From the NCBI GenBank assembly GCA_028285085.1, contig JANQQI010000023.1:1-64000 (forward strand): DNA of 64,000 nucleotides. The letters run 5' to 3'. Under the pieces are notes generated by a model that saw only the letters and a list, made by a program, of their open reading frames with translations, ran no database searches and was not told the origin of the DNA. Made by a program: the position numbers and the translations under genes. This DNA is from Saprospiraceae bacterium. Its GTDB lineage: Bacteria > Bacteroidota > Bacteroidia > Chitinophagales > Saprospiraceae. Positions 25,656 to 34,767 of the stretch are shown here, in pieces. The number at the start of each line of letters is the position of its first letter. Positions within the stretch are counted from its first letter, which is position 1.

Positions 25656-26498
25656 TTAATCGATGACTTCCTTGCCAATAAAATAAAAACAAGGCTTCAA
25701 TTTTTTATTGATAAATTCCATCCGCTCAAATGTGCCAATACTTGCTTTTTTAACGTAAACGCCTCTCAGCTTTTTAGCTTTTTTGGTATCGAAAGTGATC
25801 TCTGAATTTCCCTGGCCTTGATCATCTTTGATCCATTCTAAAGAAAGTAAAACATCATTTTTAAGGATTAGATTTAAAGAAGTTAAATCAATACTGATAA
25901 CGCCTCTTTTTTGCTCGGTATTAATTAGAGTATTATTTTTCAATATTTTTTCTCCAATTTTTCCATCCTTATAATGGTAAATATTAACTCTAAATAATAG
26001 ACTGTCTCCCGGAGCATGATTAATGACGAAGTTGGCACTTTTAATAAAAACTGGTTTTTTGATCGGAACTAATGCACCAATTTCTGTACCTAGGTTTCTA
26101 CTGCCAAATCCAATACTTAAACCTCGCTTTTTATTTTTCACACCTAGGATTTGATCCTCACCGGAGAATTTTTGCGCTGTTATTTCAATGGCCTGTAGAT
26201 CATAGTTTTTAGGTGTAAGTAAAACGATTTTTTCTTTAACTAATTTGTCGCCAGAAATATCAATCATTTCATAGCCAATAGCTGAAAAAGTCACCAAATC
26301 AGTCTGGCTATTTAATGTCAATTGAAAATTGCCTTCATGATCACTGACTGTTCCAATAGCTGTATTTTTAAGGCCGATGTTGACGTAGGGGATGGCCTCT
26401 TTAGTTTCCGCATTTATTACCTTTCCGCTAATATTGACCTGTGCAAGGATAGCATTGCAGTAGCAAAAAATGAGAATAGCTAAGCTTGTTGTCTTCAT
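25656..26498 (-). CDS. Secreted protein with a CarboxypepD_reg-like domain
   Basis: A 280-residue protein with a signal peptide (MKTTSLAILIFCYCNAILAQ). Residues about 22-105 are a carboxypeptidase regulatory-like fold: ISGKVINAETKEAIPYVNIGLKN, TAIGTVSDHEGNFQLTL and VTFSAIGYEMIDI. In this phylum such domains head TonB-dependent receptors, but here a 175-residue unknown domain follows with strands SANFVINHAPGDSLLFRVNIYHY and VLLSLEWIKDD. It is therefore a free-standing form whose partner is unknown. The gene has an upstream gap of about 200 bases with no recognisable feature. Confidence 0.78.
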   Translation of the reverse strand: MKTTSLAILIFCYCNAILAQVNISGKVINAETKEAIPYVNIGLKNTAIGTVSDHEGNFQLTLNSQTDLVTFSAIGYEMIDISGDKLVKEKIVLLTPKNYDLQAIEITAQKFSGEDQILGVKNKKRGLSIGFGSRNLGTEIGALVPIKKPVFIKSANFVINHAPGDSLLFRVNIYHYKDGKIGEKILKNNTLINTEQKRGVISIDLTSLNLILKNDVLLSLEWIKDDQGQGNSEITFDTKKAKKLRGVYVKKASIGTFERMEFINKKLKPCFYFIGKEVID

Positions 26499-26699
26499 TT
26501 TTGTTGTTTGTTTTAGTTTCGTTGAGAATGAATGTTGGGATGTCGTAAAATACCTTGATATTCATCTTTCGTGCTTCCTTGAATTGCAAAAATCAAACAA
26601 AAATCATTTTAACGAATGGTTGATTTGTCTGTAAGTCCCTTAATGATAAACTAATAAAAGCCTCGGTTTATTTCTTTACTCAAAGAGTTGTGGAATATA

Positions 26700-27182
26700 C
26701 TATTCCTTGATTTTCTCCAGTTGCTGCACCATTTTTTTAATGATCACAATTTGTCCGAGATGGTAATGGGTGTGCTCAATAATCCCTTGTAGATTTCGGA
26801 AATAGTTGCCATATTTTTCTTGTGAGAAGATATCATTTAGCTGAGATTCAGGAACAGCCTCCACACGTTGGATGTAGGTCTCGGCTTCCGTCCAGATCGT
26901 AGCGAGCCTATTTTCCCACTCCGCTTGCGAATGCAGGGGCGACACCGCAAAGCTATACTTGTCGTGAATATCGAGGGTGCCGCCCGCCAAGACCTGTGAT
27001 ACCCCGCCGACGTAATAATGGATATGATAGACGAGCGCAGCGATGGTATTACAATCTTCGATTTTGGTGATGGCCTGCTCCCAGCTGACATCAGAGAGCG
27101 TATCTTTCAGATTGACCCAGGTCCAATTGCCACCGAAGTAGACTTCGCGAAAATGCTTAGCGAGAAGGGTAGGGAGATGCAT
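26700..27182 (-). CDS. DinB-family protein
   Basis: The 160-residue helical protein fits the DinB/DUF1572 four-helix family. Conserved histidines lie in VYHIHYYVGG (about 52-60) and in the final HTHYHLGQIVIIKK helix. In this family three such His residues bind a divalent metal, and some members carry out thiol transfer; the role here is unknown. It is the last gene of a minus-strand run (lipoprotein, cupin, YCII, GNAT, DinB) with short gaps. Spacing is 31 bases to the upstream acetyltransferase. Confidence 0.82.
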   Translation of the reverse strand: MHLPTLLAKHFREVYFGGNWTWVNLKDTLSDVSWEQAITKIEDCNTIAALVYHIHYYVGGVSQVLAGGTLDIHDKYSFAVSPLHSQAEWENRLATIWTEAETYIQRVEAVPESQLNDIFSQEKYGNYFRNLQGIIEHTHYHLGQIVIIKKMVQQLEKIKE

Positions 27183-27213
27183 ATTGTTTTTTGAAGAAGA
27201 TAAACATAATTCT

Positions 27214-27738
27214 TTAATCGGGCTGATTCGCCAGCCACTCGGATGAACTGATTTGGAACAAGGTGACGTCTCCGTTGGTGCTGCCCGCTTGCAAGCCTAG
27301 CTTAGTGGCTACTTGCCCGGAGGCTGGATTATCGAGATGGCAAGTCGCATAAATACTGGTAAGCGCTAAAGTTCGAAAGCCAAAATTCAGGATTGCTTTG
27401 CCCGCTTCGGTAGCAAATCCTTGTTGCCAATAAGATTCGCCAATCCAATAGCCTAGCTGTGCGCGTTCCTTATGGTCCAGATGCAAACTGATCTCACCGA
27501 TCAACTCATCGCTTTCTGCTAAGATAATAGCAAAGACATAACGCAGCTTATCCTTAAACCCTTGTACCACGTAGCGCATTCGAAAGGCGGCGTCGGGTTC
27601 GTGGTAAGGGTGAGGGATGTTCAATATCCACTGGGCTATCTTTGGGTTATTGGCATGTCGTACCAAGGCCGTAAAATCGTCCACTTCGATTTTACGCAAG
27701 ATTAATCGTTGGGTATTTAGGCGGGGAAAGATGAGCAT
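27214..27738 (-). CDS. GNAT-family N-acetyltransferase, RimJ/RimL-like
   Basis: The 174-residue enzyme begins with the RimJ/RimL pattern LNTQRLILRKIEVDDF, then IGEISLHLDHKERAQLGYWIGESYWQQGFATEAGKAILNFGF. That last stretch is the acetyl-CoA pyrophosphate loop region, and ATCHLDNPASGQVATKLGLQ completes the family's C-terminal part. Such enzymes acetylate the N-terminal amines of proteins or small molecules; the substrate is unknown. It is 14 bases from the upstream YCII lipoprotein gene. Confidence 0.87.
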   Translation of the reverse strand: MLIFPRLNTQRLILRKIEVDDFTALVRHANNPKIAQWILNIPHPYHEPDAAFRMRYVVQGFKDKLRYVFAIILAESDELIGEISLHLDHKERAQLGYWIGESYWQQGFATEAGKAILNFGFRTLALTSIYATCHLDNPASGQVATKLGLQAGSTNGDVTLFQISSSEWLANQPD

Positions 27739-27752
27739 GGTGAAACCCGAAT

Positions 27753-28250
27753 TTATTTGGCAATATCTTCTTTCATGAGCGTTTTATGGACGTCGTTGAT
27801 TTGCATCAGGGCGGCGGAGCCGTACCAGGGATGAAGCTCCATTTCAAGGCGGCCCGCCTGTATGGCGGGATCAGTAGCAGTCAGGGCTTCTGCTTCTTCG
27901 AGCGTCGCAACGTTGAAGATATAAATACCGCGGACATCGCCATCATCCATGAAGGGGCCGGCCAACACGAGTTGACCCGCTTCGGCCATCCGCCCGATAT
28001 TATCGAGGTGCGCCTTTTGCAGGCGGGCGGCTTCCAGGGAATCTTGACTGCGATTGGGGCCGGCTTTTAGGAAAGCCATGACGAAAGGCTTCATGCCGTA
28101 TTCATCGGCGCCGAGCGCTTGGGCTAAGGCTGCATCGTAGCCACCGGTTTCACCAACTTGGTCTAGAGAAGGTGTTTCCGCCGGAGGATCGGTTGGTGCT
28201 TGACAAGCAATAATAGAAAGGATCAAGAGGAGTAGGGTAAAGCGGATCAT
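27753..28250 (-). CDS. YCII-related domain lipoprotein
   Basis: The 165-residue protein has a signal with lipobox LSIIAC (Cys about 16) and a Pro-rich linker. The rest is a YCII-like ferredoxin fold: FVMAFLKAGPNRSQDSLEAARLQKAHLDNIGRMAEAGQLVLAGPFMDDGDVRGIYIFNVATLEEAEALTATDPAIQAGRLEMELHPWYGS. The His77 region (KAHLDNI) and the Asp of the DPAI loop match the polar residues of the family. Its enzymatic function is not established. Lipid anchoring of YCII is unusual; most copies are cytoplasmic. It lies 14 bases upstream of the acetyltransferase. Confidence 0.8.
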   Translation of the reverse strand: MIRFTLLLLILSIIACQAPTDPPAETPSLDQVGETGGYDAALAQALGADEYGMKPFVMAFLKAGPNRSQDSLEAARLQKAHLDNIGRMAEAGQLVLAGPFMDDGDVRGIYIFNVATLEEAEALTATDPAIQAGRLEMELHPWYGSAALMQINDVHKTLMKEDIAK

Positions 28251-28324
28251 AGTAGTTATTTGTGGTGATTTAAGGCGATAAATATAAACCTTTTACTACA
28301 ATCCAACTGACTGGCCTGCGAATA

Positions 28325-28636
28325 CTATTTTTCGAAAACAATTAATTCTGCGCTTTGCCCCGGTGGCATGACTACCTTATGCTTTGAATCGGGCCCCGGA
28401 GGTATCCACAACCCATCACCGGCCCGAAACTGTTTGATTTCGCCAGCAAAATCAATCGTCAATTCGCCTTGCAAAATATACCCCCAATGACCTTTAAGAC
28501 ACCACTCCGGCTCGACAAACTGATCATCAAATCGTAGCAACCGTAGACGTTGGGTGCCATCCGAGAATACTTTTTGTTGGACACCCGGCGCGGGCTGTTC
28601 CCATTGGAGTTGATCAAAACAAAGACGGTATTCCAT
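28325..28636 (-). CDS. Small cupin-domain protein
   Basis: The 103-residue protein is a single cupin barrel. The motif CLKGHWGYILQGELTIDF holds the first His pattern (GHWGYxxxGE), and GDGLWIPPGPDSKHKV is the second motif with its conserved Pro-Gly turn. The metal ligands are only partly canonical, because the first motif keeps one His and Glu. It could bind a small ligand or a sensor signal. It sits 29 bases downstream of the lipoprotein gene and 74 upstream of the YCII gene. Confidence 0.8.
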   Translation of the reverse strand: MEYRLCFDQLQWEQPAPGVQQKVFSDGTQRLRLLRFDDQFVEPEWCLKGHWGYILQGELTIDFAGEIKQFRAGDGLWIPPGPDSKHKVVMPPGQSAELIVFEK

Positions 28637-28665
28637 TAGATGATCTGTTAGCGTGTTTTCAGCAT

Positions 28666-29391
28666 TTAGTAATCTAGCTTTTCCGAATTAAGAATTTGAA
28701 ACTGCTGACGGCCGCGTTCAATAAAGGCTTTCTGGATAGGATTTTGAGTCGTGGTATCCAGCGTATTTTCAAATGCATGCAAGGAATAGCCAGTCGTTTT
28801 ATTAAGCATTTCAATATAAAAAATAATAATCTCATTTTTTCGATCTGCACTGGCTAGACCTACATAGCGAGATAGCATATATTCATCTTCCACTGTTAGA
28901 CCTTTTTTTGCTATAAAGGCACGTGTTTTTGCACTTTCACCGGACGGATTATTCTGAGCGGACTGTTTATTATTGTGAAACCAGATATTGTGTCGATATT
29001 TATTCTTTCCAATAAATGCCGCTTGACTGAAATCGTAGCGATAAATAAAATTATTATTCGGTAGAAAGCCTTCCAATTGTACGATCAACATCTTATCGAT
29101 TTCTCCCGCTGCGTTGGCTTCGGCAAATACAAAGCGTTCCCCGGCCGCAATAACTTGCCCTCGTATCTCGGCCGGGTATTCGTCGGACATCGCCTTGATC
29201 GTGAAATCAAAGCGGCCACGGTACGGCATGGTCTCATCAATTTCGATTTCAATATTGGGAAGGTGTTGAGAAATAAGACGATTATTGATCACCGTCCGCT
29301 TTGGTGACACAGGACTGGAATGATCAGGATTAGGGGTGGTGCAAGCACTTACAAACAATAAGGCGAATAAAAAATAAAGGTGTCGATTCAT
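28666..29391 (-). CDS. Lipoprotein of unknown function
   Basis: A 241-residue protein with a signal and lipobox LFVSAC (Cys17), then a short Pro/Ser linker. The body carries EIEIDETMPYRGRFDFTIKAMSDEYPAEIRGQVIAAGERFVFAEANAAGEIDKMLIVQLEGFLP, a soluble alpha/beta domain. It ends with helices (NPIQKAFIERGRQQF). I do not recognise the family. It is the first gene of the minus-strand run down to DinB, and faces the repeat-bearing intergenic region at 29.4-29.9 kb. Confidence 0.65.
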   Translation of the reverse strand: MNRHLYFLFALLFVSACTTPNPDHSSPVSPKRTVINNRLISQHLPNIEIEIDETMPYRGRFDFTIKAMSDEYPAEIRGQVIAAGERFVFAEANAAGEIDKMLIVQLEGFLPNNNFIYRYDFSQAAFIGKNKYRHNIWFHNNKQSAQNNPSGESAKTRAFIAKKGLTVEDEYMLSRYVGLASADRKNEIIIFYIEMLNKTTGYSLHAFENTLDTTTQNPIQKAFIERGRQQFQILNSEKLDY

Positions 29392-29510
29392 CGTGCGCTT
29401 TTAATAGGAATATTGACGATTCGATTAATGGTTACAAATTCGAGCTTAAAGCGTGTACGCTCACTACGCTTAACGCTCTGACAAACAGTATATCGTAAAT
29501 TTAAAGGTTT

Positions 29511-29738
29511 AGAGCTTGTTTGGGATTTGTTCTTTAGGTCGAAAACTGACATTATTTTGTTTAAACGAGACTCCTTTTGAGGAAAATAACCGGAGGCTAT
29601 GTGAACGCAGTGCAGTTTCTTTGCAACCAAATGCCCGATGGACATTTGACGGAGAGAACCGCTAGCGGATACGAAAAGATGGCGCCTGCCTGACGCAGAC
29701 AGGTTTGTAGGTCAATTAATAATTTCCAAATAAGCTCT
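29511..29738. mobile_element. Non-coding element A with terminal inverted repeats
   Basis: The 228-base stretch starts AGAGCTTGTTTGGGATTTG and ends in the imperfect complement (TTTCCAAATAAGCTCT). Both ends match those of element B at 61517-61598, including the inner TTCTTTAGG/CAAAAAC and TTTGTAGG/CAATTAATAATTTC segments. The inside differs: it carries a CCGGAGGCTATGTGAACG core also seen in the palindromes at 40.4 and 61.7 kb, and a CCTGCCTGACGCAGACAGG dyad. No gene is inside. It is most likely a non-autonomous insertion (MITE-like), and no duplicated target site was recognised. Confidence 0.65.
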
Positions 29739-29907
29739 TTGATTATTCTTGAAAAGGATACGCCCTTTACCTCTGTAAAAATGGTAGTTTGAGTAATGTC
29801 TGCTCAACAAATAGACTTTCTGTAATGTGGTGTCACAATGTACTGATATATAGACTTTTTTAATTCCCTAAAAACAGTTTTCTTTATGCAGTCAAAATCA
29901 AAAGATC

Positions 29908-32013
29908 ATGCAACCCAATCTTCGCAAATTTCTTTATTTTTCTTGCTTTCTCTTACTACTTCCAGCGCTGTCCAAGGCACAGTTTGTCAATTTTGAAAAT
30001 ACCTGGAAGGAGTTTTTAGCCGATCCGCTGACGGTTGATATCAGTGAAATCACCAAACCGCCAAAAGAACTGAAAGAGGATGTGGCCAAATATTCCCTGA
30101 TGTTTGGAAAGGTGGCTTTTTGTGCCGACAAGATTGGAGAGGCAGAGGATTTTATCCGGGACATTAAGAGGATCGGAGAACCTATTTATGCTAAAATTCC
30201 TGGATTTAAAGAGCGCTTTGATAAGCTTTCAGCTAACCTGAAAACGTACTATGCTGTTGAAAATCAATGGCTTAATTTCTTGAAATATGAACAAGTCACC
30301 TTTGACGATTTGGAAAAACTCGGAGAGGTAAAGGTTTGTGAAAAAGGGACTTTGGCTAAGTACGATTATATGAAGACTCATGCCTTGTATTGCAAAGGCG
30401 AGGTGGGAGCAGCTAAGACCAATTTTGAAAATCGAGTCTTAAAGCTAGCTGAGCGGACTTCTTTAAAAATTGAAGATGTCAATGGCTTGGCGCCCAAGGT
30501 GAAAAGCGCTAAGCAACTCTTCATAGACCTGCCCAAACTCGGGAAAGCCTGGAAAACATACATCAGCACGGGAACTTCTCCTGGATTTGATCCCGAACTG
30601 CCTCTGATCAAATGTAATCCAATTCCTTCGATTAAGGCGCACATGTTGCGAGCGGCGGTAGACATTTGTAAATATGGTGCCGTCAATCTCGCGGCTATTC
30701 AAAAGTTGATGGCATCCAATAGCCAGGACCTTGGAGATGATTTACGCGAAAAAATCACCTGGTTGGAATCAGAAGTGGGAAGATATAACGGAGATCTGGC
30801 TAATCTGGAAAAAGCCTGGAAGGAGTTTGTCGCTAAAGACACGCTGGAAAGTGATATTGAGTATATGTTTGAATATTGTGAAAAAGATGCTCAGATCAAG
30901 GCTTATACCATCTATGGAACCGTAAACGCTTGTACTAAAGGCAAGGAAATGTTGGACAAGATCGCGGCTATCAAAAAGGAATTTCAGCCTAAACTCGATC
31001 AGACTACAGCTGGTAAAATCACTAATCTGGAAAAGAAACTAGAGACCTACGCTGCTGATCTGGCTGCGTTGGAAGTGGTATGGAAAGAGTTAATTGCCAA
31101 TGGGGATACACTGGAACAAGCGCCTCAGTTAGCTGGATATTACTGTGATAAAATCGCACAAACTAAAGCCTGGGCGATCAGAGGACATCTGGATGCCTGT
31201 AAAATGGGGCAACATTATCTCGATGCCATCGATGAATTGCAAAAGGCCCATAACTTGGAATATGATCCTGAATTGGACTGTGCGATTATTCGTCTTCGAG
31301 CCAAGGTGTGGGACTGTCGATACTGGGAATTGGTATTACAAGCCAGAAAAGAGACGCATGCGGAACGAGAACGTTTTGGTCCTGCTTCGGCGGGAATCAT
31401 GGAGGGCGACCTGAATAGCGACCAACTCCCTTGCCCCACGAGTGTACAGTACGAGCCGCTGGGAAATATCGGAATCAAATATGTGATTTCTACTTTCTTA
31501 TGCCAGCAGATCGACCTGGCTAAAATGGGGGATCCAGAGTATTATAGGAAAATTGCCGGCTGGGTAGATAATGAAGTGCTGCAAAAATATTGCGAAGTGA
31601 GTATGCGCTGTAAGGAAGATTTTTTCATTTATCTCGAAGGGCATACCGATGGCCACGAATTCAAAGGGGCGCGTTATAAAAAATCACTGGACATTCCTTT
31701 AGGAACGCCTTTTACTCATTTCATTGATCAGGATACCCTGCAAAAAACGACGGAAAGAGAATTGACCAATTCACTGAGAAGCAATATGGAATTGGGCATT
31801 GCACGCGCCTGGACGGTCAAGCACCAACTTGACTTCATGGGAGTGCCCATTAGCATCGGGGCCTGGGAGCACCCTACTTCTGAAAAAGGAGGCGAATATC
31901 GCCGAGTGGAAATTGAGCTAAATATCACCAACCTCTTGCTTGATTTTTACGAAAAAAGACTGGCACAACTCGTGGAGGAATCAGGGATAGGCGAACGCCC
32001 CAAAGTATGTTAG
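29908..32013 (+). CDS. OmpA-ended protein with five tandem Trp/Cys repeats
   Basis: The 701-residue protein has a signal peptide (to about residue 25). Five helical units follow, each opening with Trp at 33, 121, 215, 304 and 392 (spacing 88, 94, 89, 88). Each unit from the second on has two Cys exactly 18 apart: 144/162, 236/254, 324/342, 413/431; the first keeps only the later one (72). The shared pattern is W-K-x-[FYL], C-x-K/P, A, then C-x-x-G. Residues about 570-672 form an OmpA/MotB-like peptidoglycan-binding domain (YLEGHTDG at 575-582, EYRRVEIEL at 663-671) with an insert. A function is unknown; an envelope-spanning Cys-bridged rod is inferred. Confidence 0.85.
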   Translation: MQPNLRKFLYFSCFLLLLPALSKAQFVNFENTWKEFLADPLTVDISEITKPPKELKEDVAKYSLMFGKVAFCADKIGEAEDFIRDIKRIGEPIYAKIPGFKERFDKLSANLKTYYAVENQWLNFLKYEQVTFDDLEKLGEVKVCEKGTLAKYDYMKTHALYCKGEVGAAKTNFENRVLKLAERTSLKIEDVNGLAPKVKSAKQLFIDLPKLGKAWKTYISTGTSPGFDPELPLIKCNPIPSIKAHMLRAAVDICKYGAVNLAAIQKLMASNSQDLGDDLREKITWLESEVGRYNGDLANLEKAWKEFVAKDTLESDIEYMFEYCEKDAQIKAYTIYGTVNACTKGKEMLDKIAAIKKEFQPKLDQTTAGKITNLEKKLETYAADLAALEVVWKELIANGDTLEQAPQLAGYYCDKIAQTKAWAIRGHLDACKMGQHYLDAIDELQKAHNLEYDPELDCAIIRLRAKVWDCRYWELVLQARKETHAERERFGPASAGIMEGDLNSDQLPCPTSVQYEPLGNIGIKYVISTFLCQQIDLAKMGDPEYYRKIAGWVDNEVLQKYCEVSMRCKEDFFIYLEGHTDGHEFKGARYKKSLDIPLGTPFTHFIDQDTLQKTTERELTNSLRSNMELGIARAWTVKHQLDFMGVPISIGAWEHPTSEKGGEYRRVEIELNITNLLLDFYEKRLAQLVEESGIGERPKVC

Positions 32014-32026
32014 TTCAGGATTCCAT

Positions 32027-32070
32027 CTAAGCATCGGTCTACAATTAGATAACTTTAGACCGATGCTTAG
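32027..32070 (+). terminator. Terminator after the OmpA-ended protein gene
   Basis: Perfect 14-base arms (CTAAGCATCGGTCT and its complement) flank a 16-base AT-rich loop, 14 bases past the stop at 32013. The stem is strong; the T-tract is short. Confidence 0.65.
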
Positions 32071-32085
32071 AAATTTGTGCCTAAT

Positions 32086-33228
32086 TTAAAACAACAGAAC
32101 TTCCAGCGAATCTGTCGCTACCGGACGCAGACTAATCGGTTGTTCTAAAAGCGTATGTTGGAAAAAGGACACCATATATTGTAAAAAAACTTCCAGTTGT
32201 TTTTCCTCTTCTGCCCGCTCATTCGCATTTCTTGCGAGGTAATAATTAATGTCAAGAAAGCTATTATGCTGAATACCGTCGATTAAAACGCGATACGCAT
32301 CAGCCTGACCTTTTGAACAGAAAGCAGATCGCCGATCGAACTGTTTTTTATAACCTTTGTGATTTTTGTAATCTGTCAAATCCTCCAAAAAGAGATACGG
32401 AACATTGATCCCTTGAGCCAGAGCGATCGATGGCGGTGTCCCATCCATATTTAAAACGGATTTTATCCTTTGGTCCATTAAACTGGCGTAAGTCGCTGCT
32501 GCTCCACCGATGGAATGTCCCCAACTGCCAATTCGGCTCAAGTCTAGGCGATTATCAAAGTCCGTACGATTCAATTCTTCTAGCTGGTTCAAACTGTAAA
32601 TAAAATCCTCACCGATCACCTTGATGCGTTCACTTTTTAAGGCTCGGAATTGATCCGCAGTGATTTGATCCGGGATTTGCAAATTTTCTATGCTGTCGTG
32701 AAACGTTGTTCGATGAGGATACACTTCACCCTGGGCATCGACGACATATTCGCTTTCGTATAAATGATTGAGGCCAAGTACGATAAATCCTTGGAGGGCT
32801 AATCTTTCGGCGAAAAAAGTATAATAACTGCTATGGCCACCGAGACTAGGTGAGAAAACTAAAATTGGATAAGTTGCTTTGGCTTTACTAATAGGATAAT
32901 CCAGGCAGGACATGACTTTAATACTGGATATCGCTTCGTAATCTTCTTTTTGCCAATTCTCCAAGCTGGGCCAAATGTTGCTAATGTTGGACATATACGC
33001 TGCGCTTTGGCAAGTATCGGTTTGTCCCTCGATGGGATACCAAATCTGAGCGTTGATGAGGCGTTGCCCGCCATAGTAAGGATCAATCTGTTCTGCATTT
33101 TGCCAGATATAATGGCGGGTTCCCACCTTAGTTGTGGAGGAATGTTTTGTGGGGCTGTTGGTGGGTTGATTGGCGCAATGCCAGCTAAGAAAAGAGAAGA
33201 GCAGAACAAAGGTTAATCTTTGACTCAT
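32086..33228 (-). CDS. Alpha/beta hydrolase of the PAF acetylhydrolase type
   Basis: The 380-residue protein has a signal segment with Cys18 and a Thr/Ser-rich linker. It shows the PAF-acetylhydrolase/dienelactone hydrolase plan: early YPILVFSPSLGGHSSYYTFFAERLALQGFIVLGLNHLYESE (120-160), the nucleophile elbow GSWGHSIGG with Ser239, an acid in LNMDGTP (Asp262), and the base region IQHNSFLD (His321). All triad candidates are kept, so the enzyme is likely active as an esterase or lipase in the envelope. The substrate is unknown. It is convergent with the OmpA-ended gene; their ends are 72 bases apart. Confidence 0.82.
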   Translation of the reverse strand: MSQRLTFVLLFSFLSWHCANQPTNSPTKHSSTTKVGTRHYIWQNAEQIDPYYGGQRLINAQIWYPIEGQTDTCQSAAYMSNISNIWPSLENWQKEDYEAISSIKVMSCLDYPISKAKATYPILVFSPSLGGHSSYYTFFAERLALQGFIVLGLNHLYESEYVVDAQGEVYPHRTTFHDSIENLQIPDQITADQFRALKSERIKVIGEDFIYSLNQLEELNRTDFDNRLDLSRIGSWGHSIGGAAATYASLMDQRIKSVLNMDGTPPSIALAQGINVPYLFLEDLTDYKNHKGYKKQFDRRSAFCSKGQADAYRVLIDGIQHNSFLDINYYLARNANERAEEEKQLEVFLQYMVSFFQHTLLEQPISLRPVATDSLEVLLF

Positions 33229-33347
33229 GGTTTTGATTTTAGATCCGATAATTGCAATGTGTTGTCAGGGATCGAATTTACTCTTTTGAGCAAGATCTAA
33301 ATCAAATTTTCGATGAACGCCGATTAGTATACTTTTAATGGTCTCTT

Positions 33348-33692
33348 TTAATCCTTTTCATAGATAATCTCTACGGGCTGATTTCTGAAATCTTCGGGAA
33401 GATTATCGGAGCCCCAGCTATGGCATTCAATCACCAGAACTGGGCCGCTGATATTTATAATAAAGCCTACTTCCAGGCGATTACTTTTACCAAATAGACC
33501 TTGTGTTGCAATGACTTTGCGCTGATCTTCTAAAACCTCATTTTCAAGCCCCAAATAATAGCCCGCAATGGTGTATTCATAACTGGTCACCGGACTGGCA
33601 AGAATGCTTTCAATAACTGTTTCCGAGAAATGAGGCGCTAGCATGTGGCGCAGCACTTCTTTTTCGAACTCAGCGAGTGTATTAAGAACCAT
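33348..33692 (-). CDS. Protein of unknown function, 114 residues
   Basis: A short cytoplasmic protein with no signal or membrane helix. It opens with an amphipathic helix (LNTLAEFEKEVLRHMLAPHFSETVIESILASP), then strands YEYTIAGYYLGLENEVL and LEVGFIINISGPVLVIECHSWGSDNLP. The family is not recognised. It is 30 bases upstream of the alpha/beta hydrolase gene ending at 33723 on the same strand. Confidence 0.6.
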   Translation of the reverse strand: MVLNTLAEFEKEVLRHMLAPHFSETVIESILASPVTSYEYTIAGYYLGLENEVLEDQRKVIATQGLFGKSNRLEVGFIINISGPVLVIECHSWGSDNLPEDFRNQPVEIIYEKD

Positions 33693-33722
33693 TGTGAGAA
33701 TGAATTTTTCACAAATAAACCT

Positions 33723-34682
33723 CTATTTTTTGATCAAGCCTAAAAACCAATTGATCATTTCTTTTTCATCTACAATAGACCAGCTGTGGGGATGCCGACT
33801 CCCATCGGGGCGGTAGCCTTGATTTTCTGTCAGAATAAGCTCGGCTTGCTCATTCCCAAAAATATTTAAAGCATTAATCAGCCCCGCAAGGTCAATCGCA
33901 TTCATGCCATAATAGGCTTTCCTGCGATTGGCCATCCACCAGTGCACGTCCGGCTCCGTGTAGGCCCGAACGGCAATATCGCTAAAGGGGGCCAGCTTTT
34001 CTTCCGTTTCGGCCAGATAGCAATACGGTGAGTAGTCGATAAAGGCTTGGAGTTGATTTTGGGGCGTACCGTCGAGCTGGCTTTCCAAATAGCTCGATAC
34101 CCATTTGCCTTCATTGGCGGCTATGGGGCTAAAGTTGAGTTTCCAGGCGGTAATGGCTTCTTTGTGGAAACGGACCATGTCCAGCGGGGCATCACAAATT
34201 GCAATGGCTCTGGGTTTCAAATGATGCTGCGACTGCGGGCTTTGGCCGTAGATCGCCAACTTTAGGGCCCGGGTGCCTTCCAGCGACATACCACAGTATA
34301 AAAGATTGGCCCTGGGGATGTGATGCTCGGATATGGCTTCGTGAATGTAGCTTTCAATTTCCTGGAGGCGATCCTGCTCAAAGAAAAACTCTACCCGGTT
34401 GTCTGTAGTCGCGTATAACACGGCCAGTTGGTGGGAGAGAGCATATTGTAATAAGCTGTCTTGTTCGATTGTGTCACGCCGTGAGCGGGTGAAGACGATC
34501 AAACCTTGAGCCTTACCTTTATCTGGTAGCCAAAGGGTATAGCCATTTTCGATTTTGGGGATGGCGATGTCTTCGGCTAATTGGACCAGGCCTTGTACCG
34601 GATATGCTTTATTGATGACCGTTTGGGCATTGGTGGTGAGTGAAAAGAGACAAAAAAAGAACGTGGAGAGGGCTGTTTTCAT
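33723..34682 (-). CDS. Secreted alpha/beta-hydrolase-like protein
   Basis: From the Met at 34682 (MKTALSTFFFCLFSLTTNAQ, a signal peptide) the protein has 319 residues; a Met at 34781 adds 33 polar residues and would overlap the oxidoreductase gene. The fold suits an alpha/beta hydrolase: GYTLWLPDKGKAQGLIVFT, LAVLYATTDN, the elbow LLYCGMSLEGTRAL with Ser133, and late DGSRHPHSWSIVDEKEM with candidate His. The acid residue was not placed. The elbow GMSLEG is close to GxSxG. The start is 85 bases after the MDR oxidoreductase gene and both may be one unit. Confidence 0.7.
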   Translation of the reverse strand: MKTALSTFFFCLFSLTTNAQTVINKAYPVQGLVQLAEDIAIPKIENGYTLWLPDKGKAQGLIVFTRSRRDTIEQDSLLQYALSHQLAVLYATTDNRVEFFFEQDRLQEIESYIHEAISEHHIPRANLLYCGMSLEGTRALKLAIYGQSPQSQHHLKPRAIAICDAPLDMVRFHKEAITAWKLNFSPIAANEGKWVSSYLESQLDGTPQNQLQAFIDYSPYCYLAETEEKLAPFSDIAVRAYTEPDVHWWMANRRKAYYGMNAIDLAGLINALNIFGNEQAELILTENQGYRPDGSRHPHSWSIVDEKEMINWFLGLIKK

Positions 34683-34767
34683 GGACGTCGATTTTATAAG
34701 TTCTCGTTTTTGAGAACCGTCAATCGGAGATACACACGAAAACCGGCTAGGTTCAAAACTGATAATT

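Noticed and set aside
29388-29645. Minus-strand open frame of 85 codons
   Set aside because: It runs through element A, which is a non-coding repeat, and the codon pattern is not protein-like.
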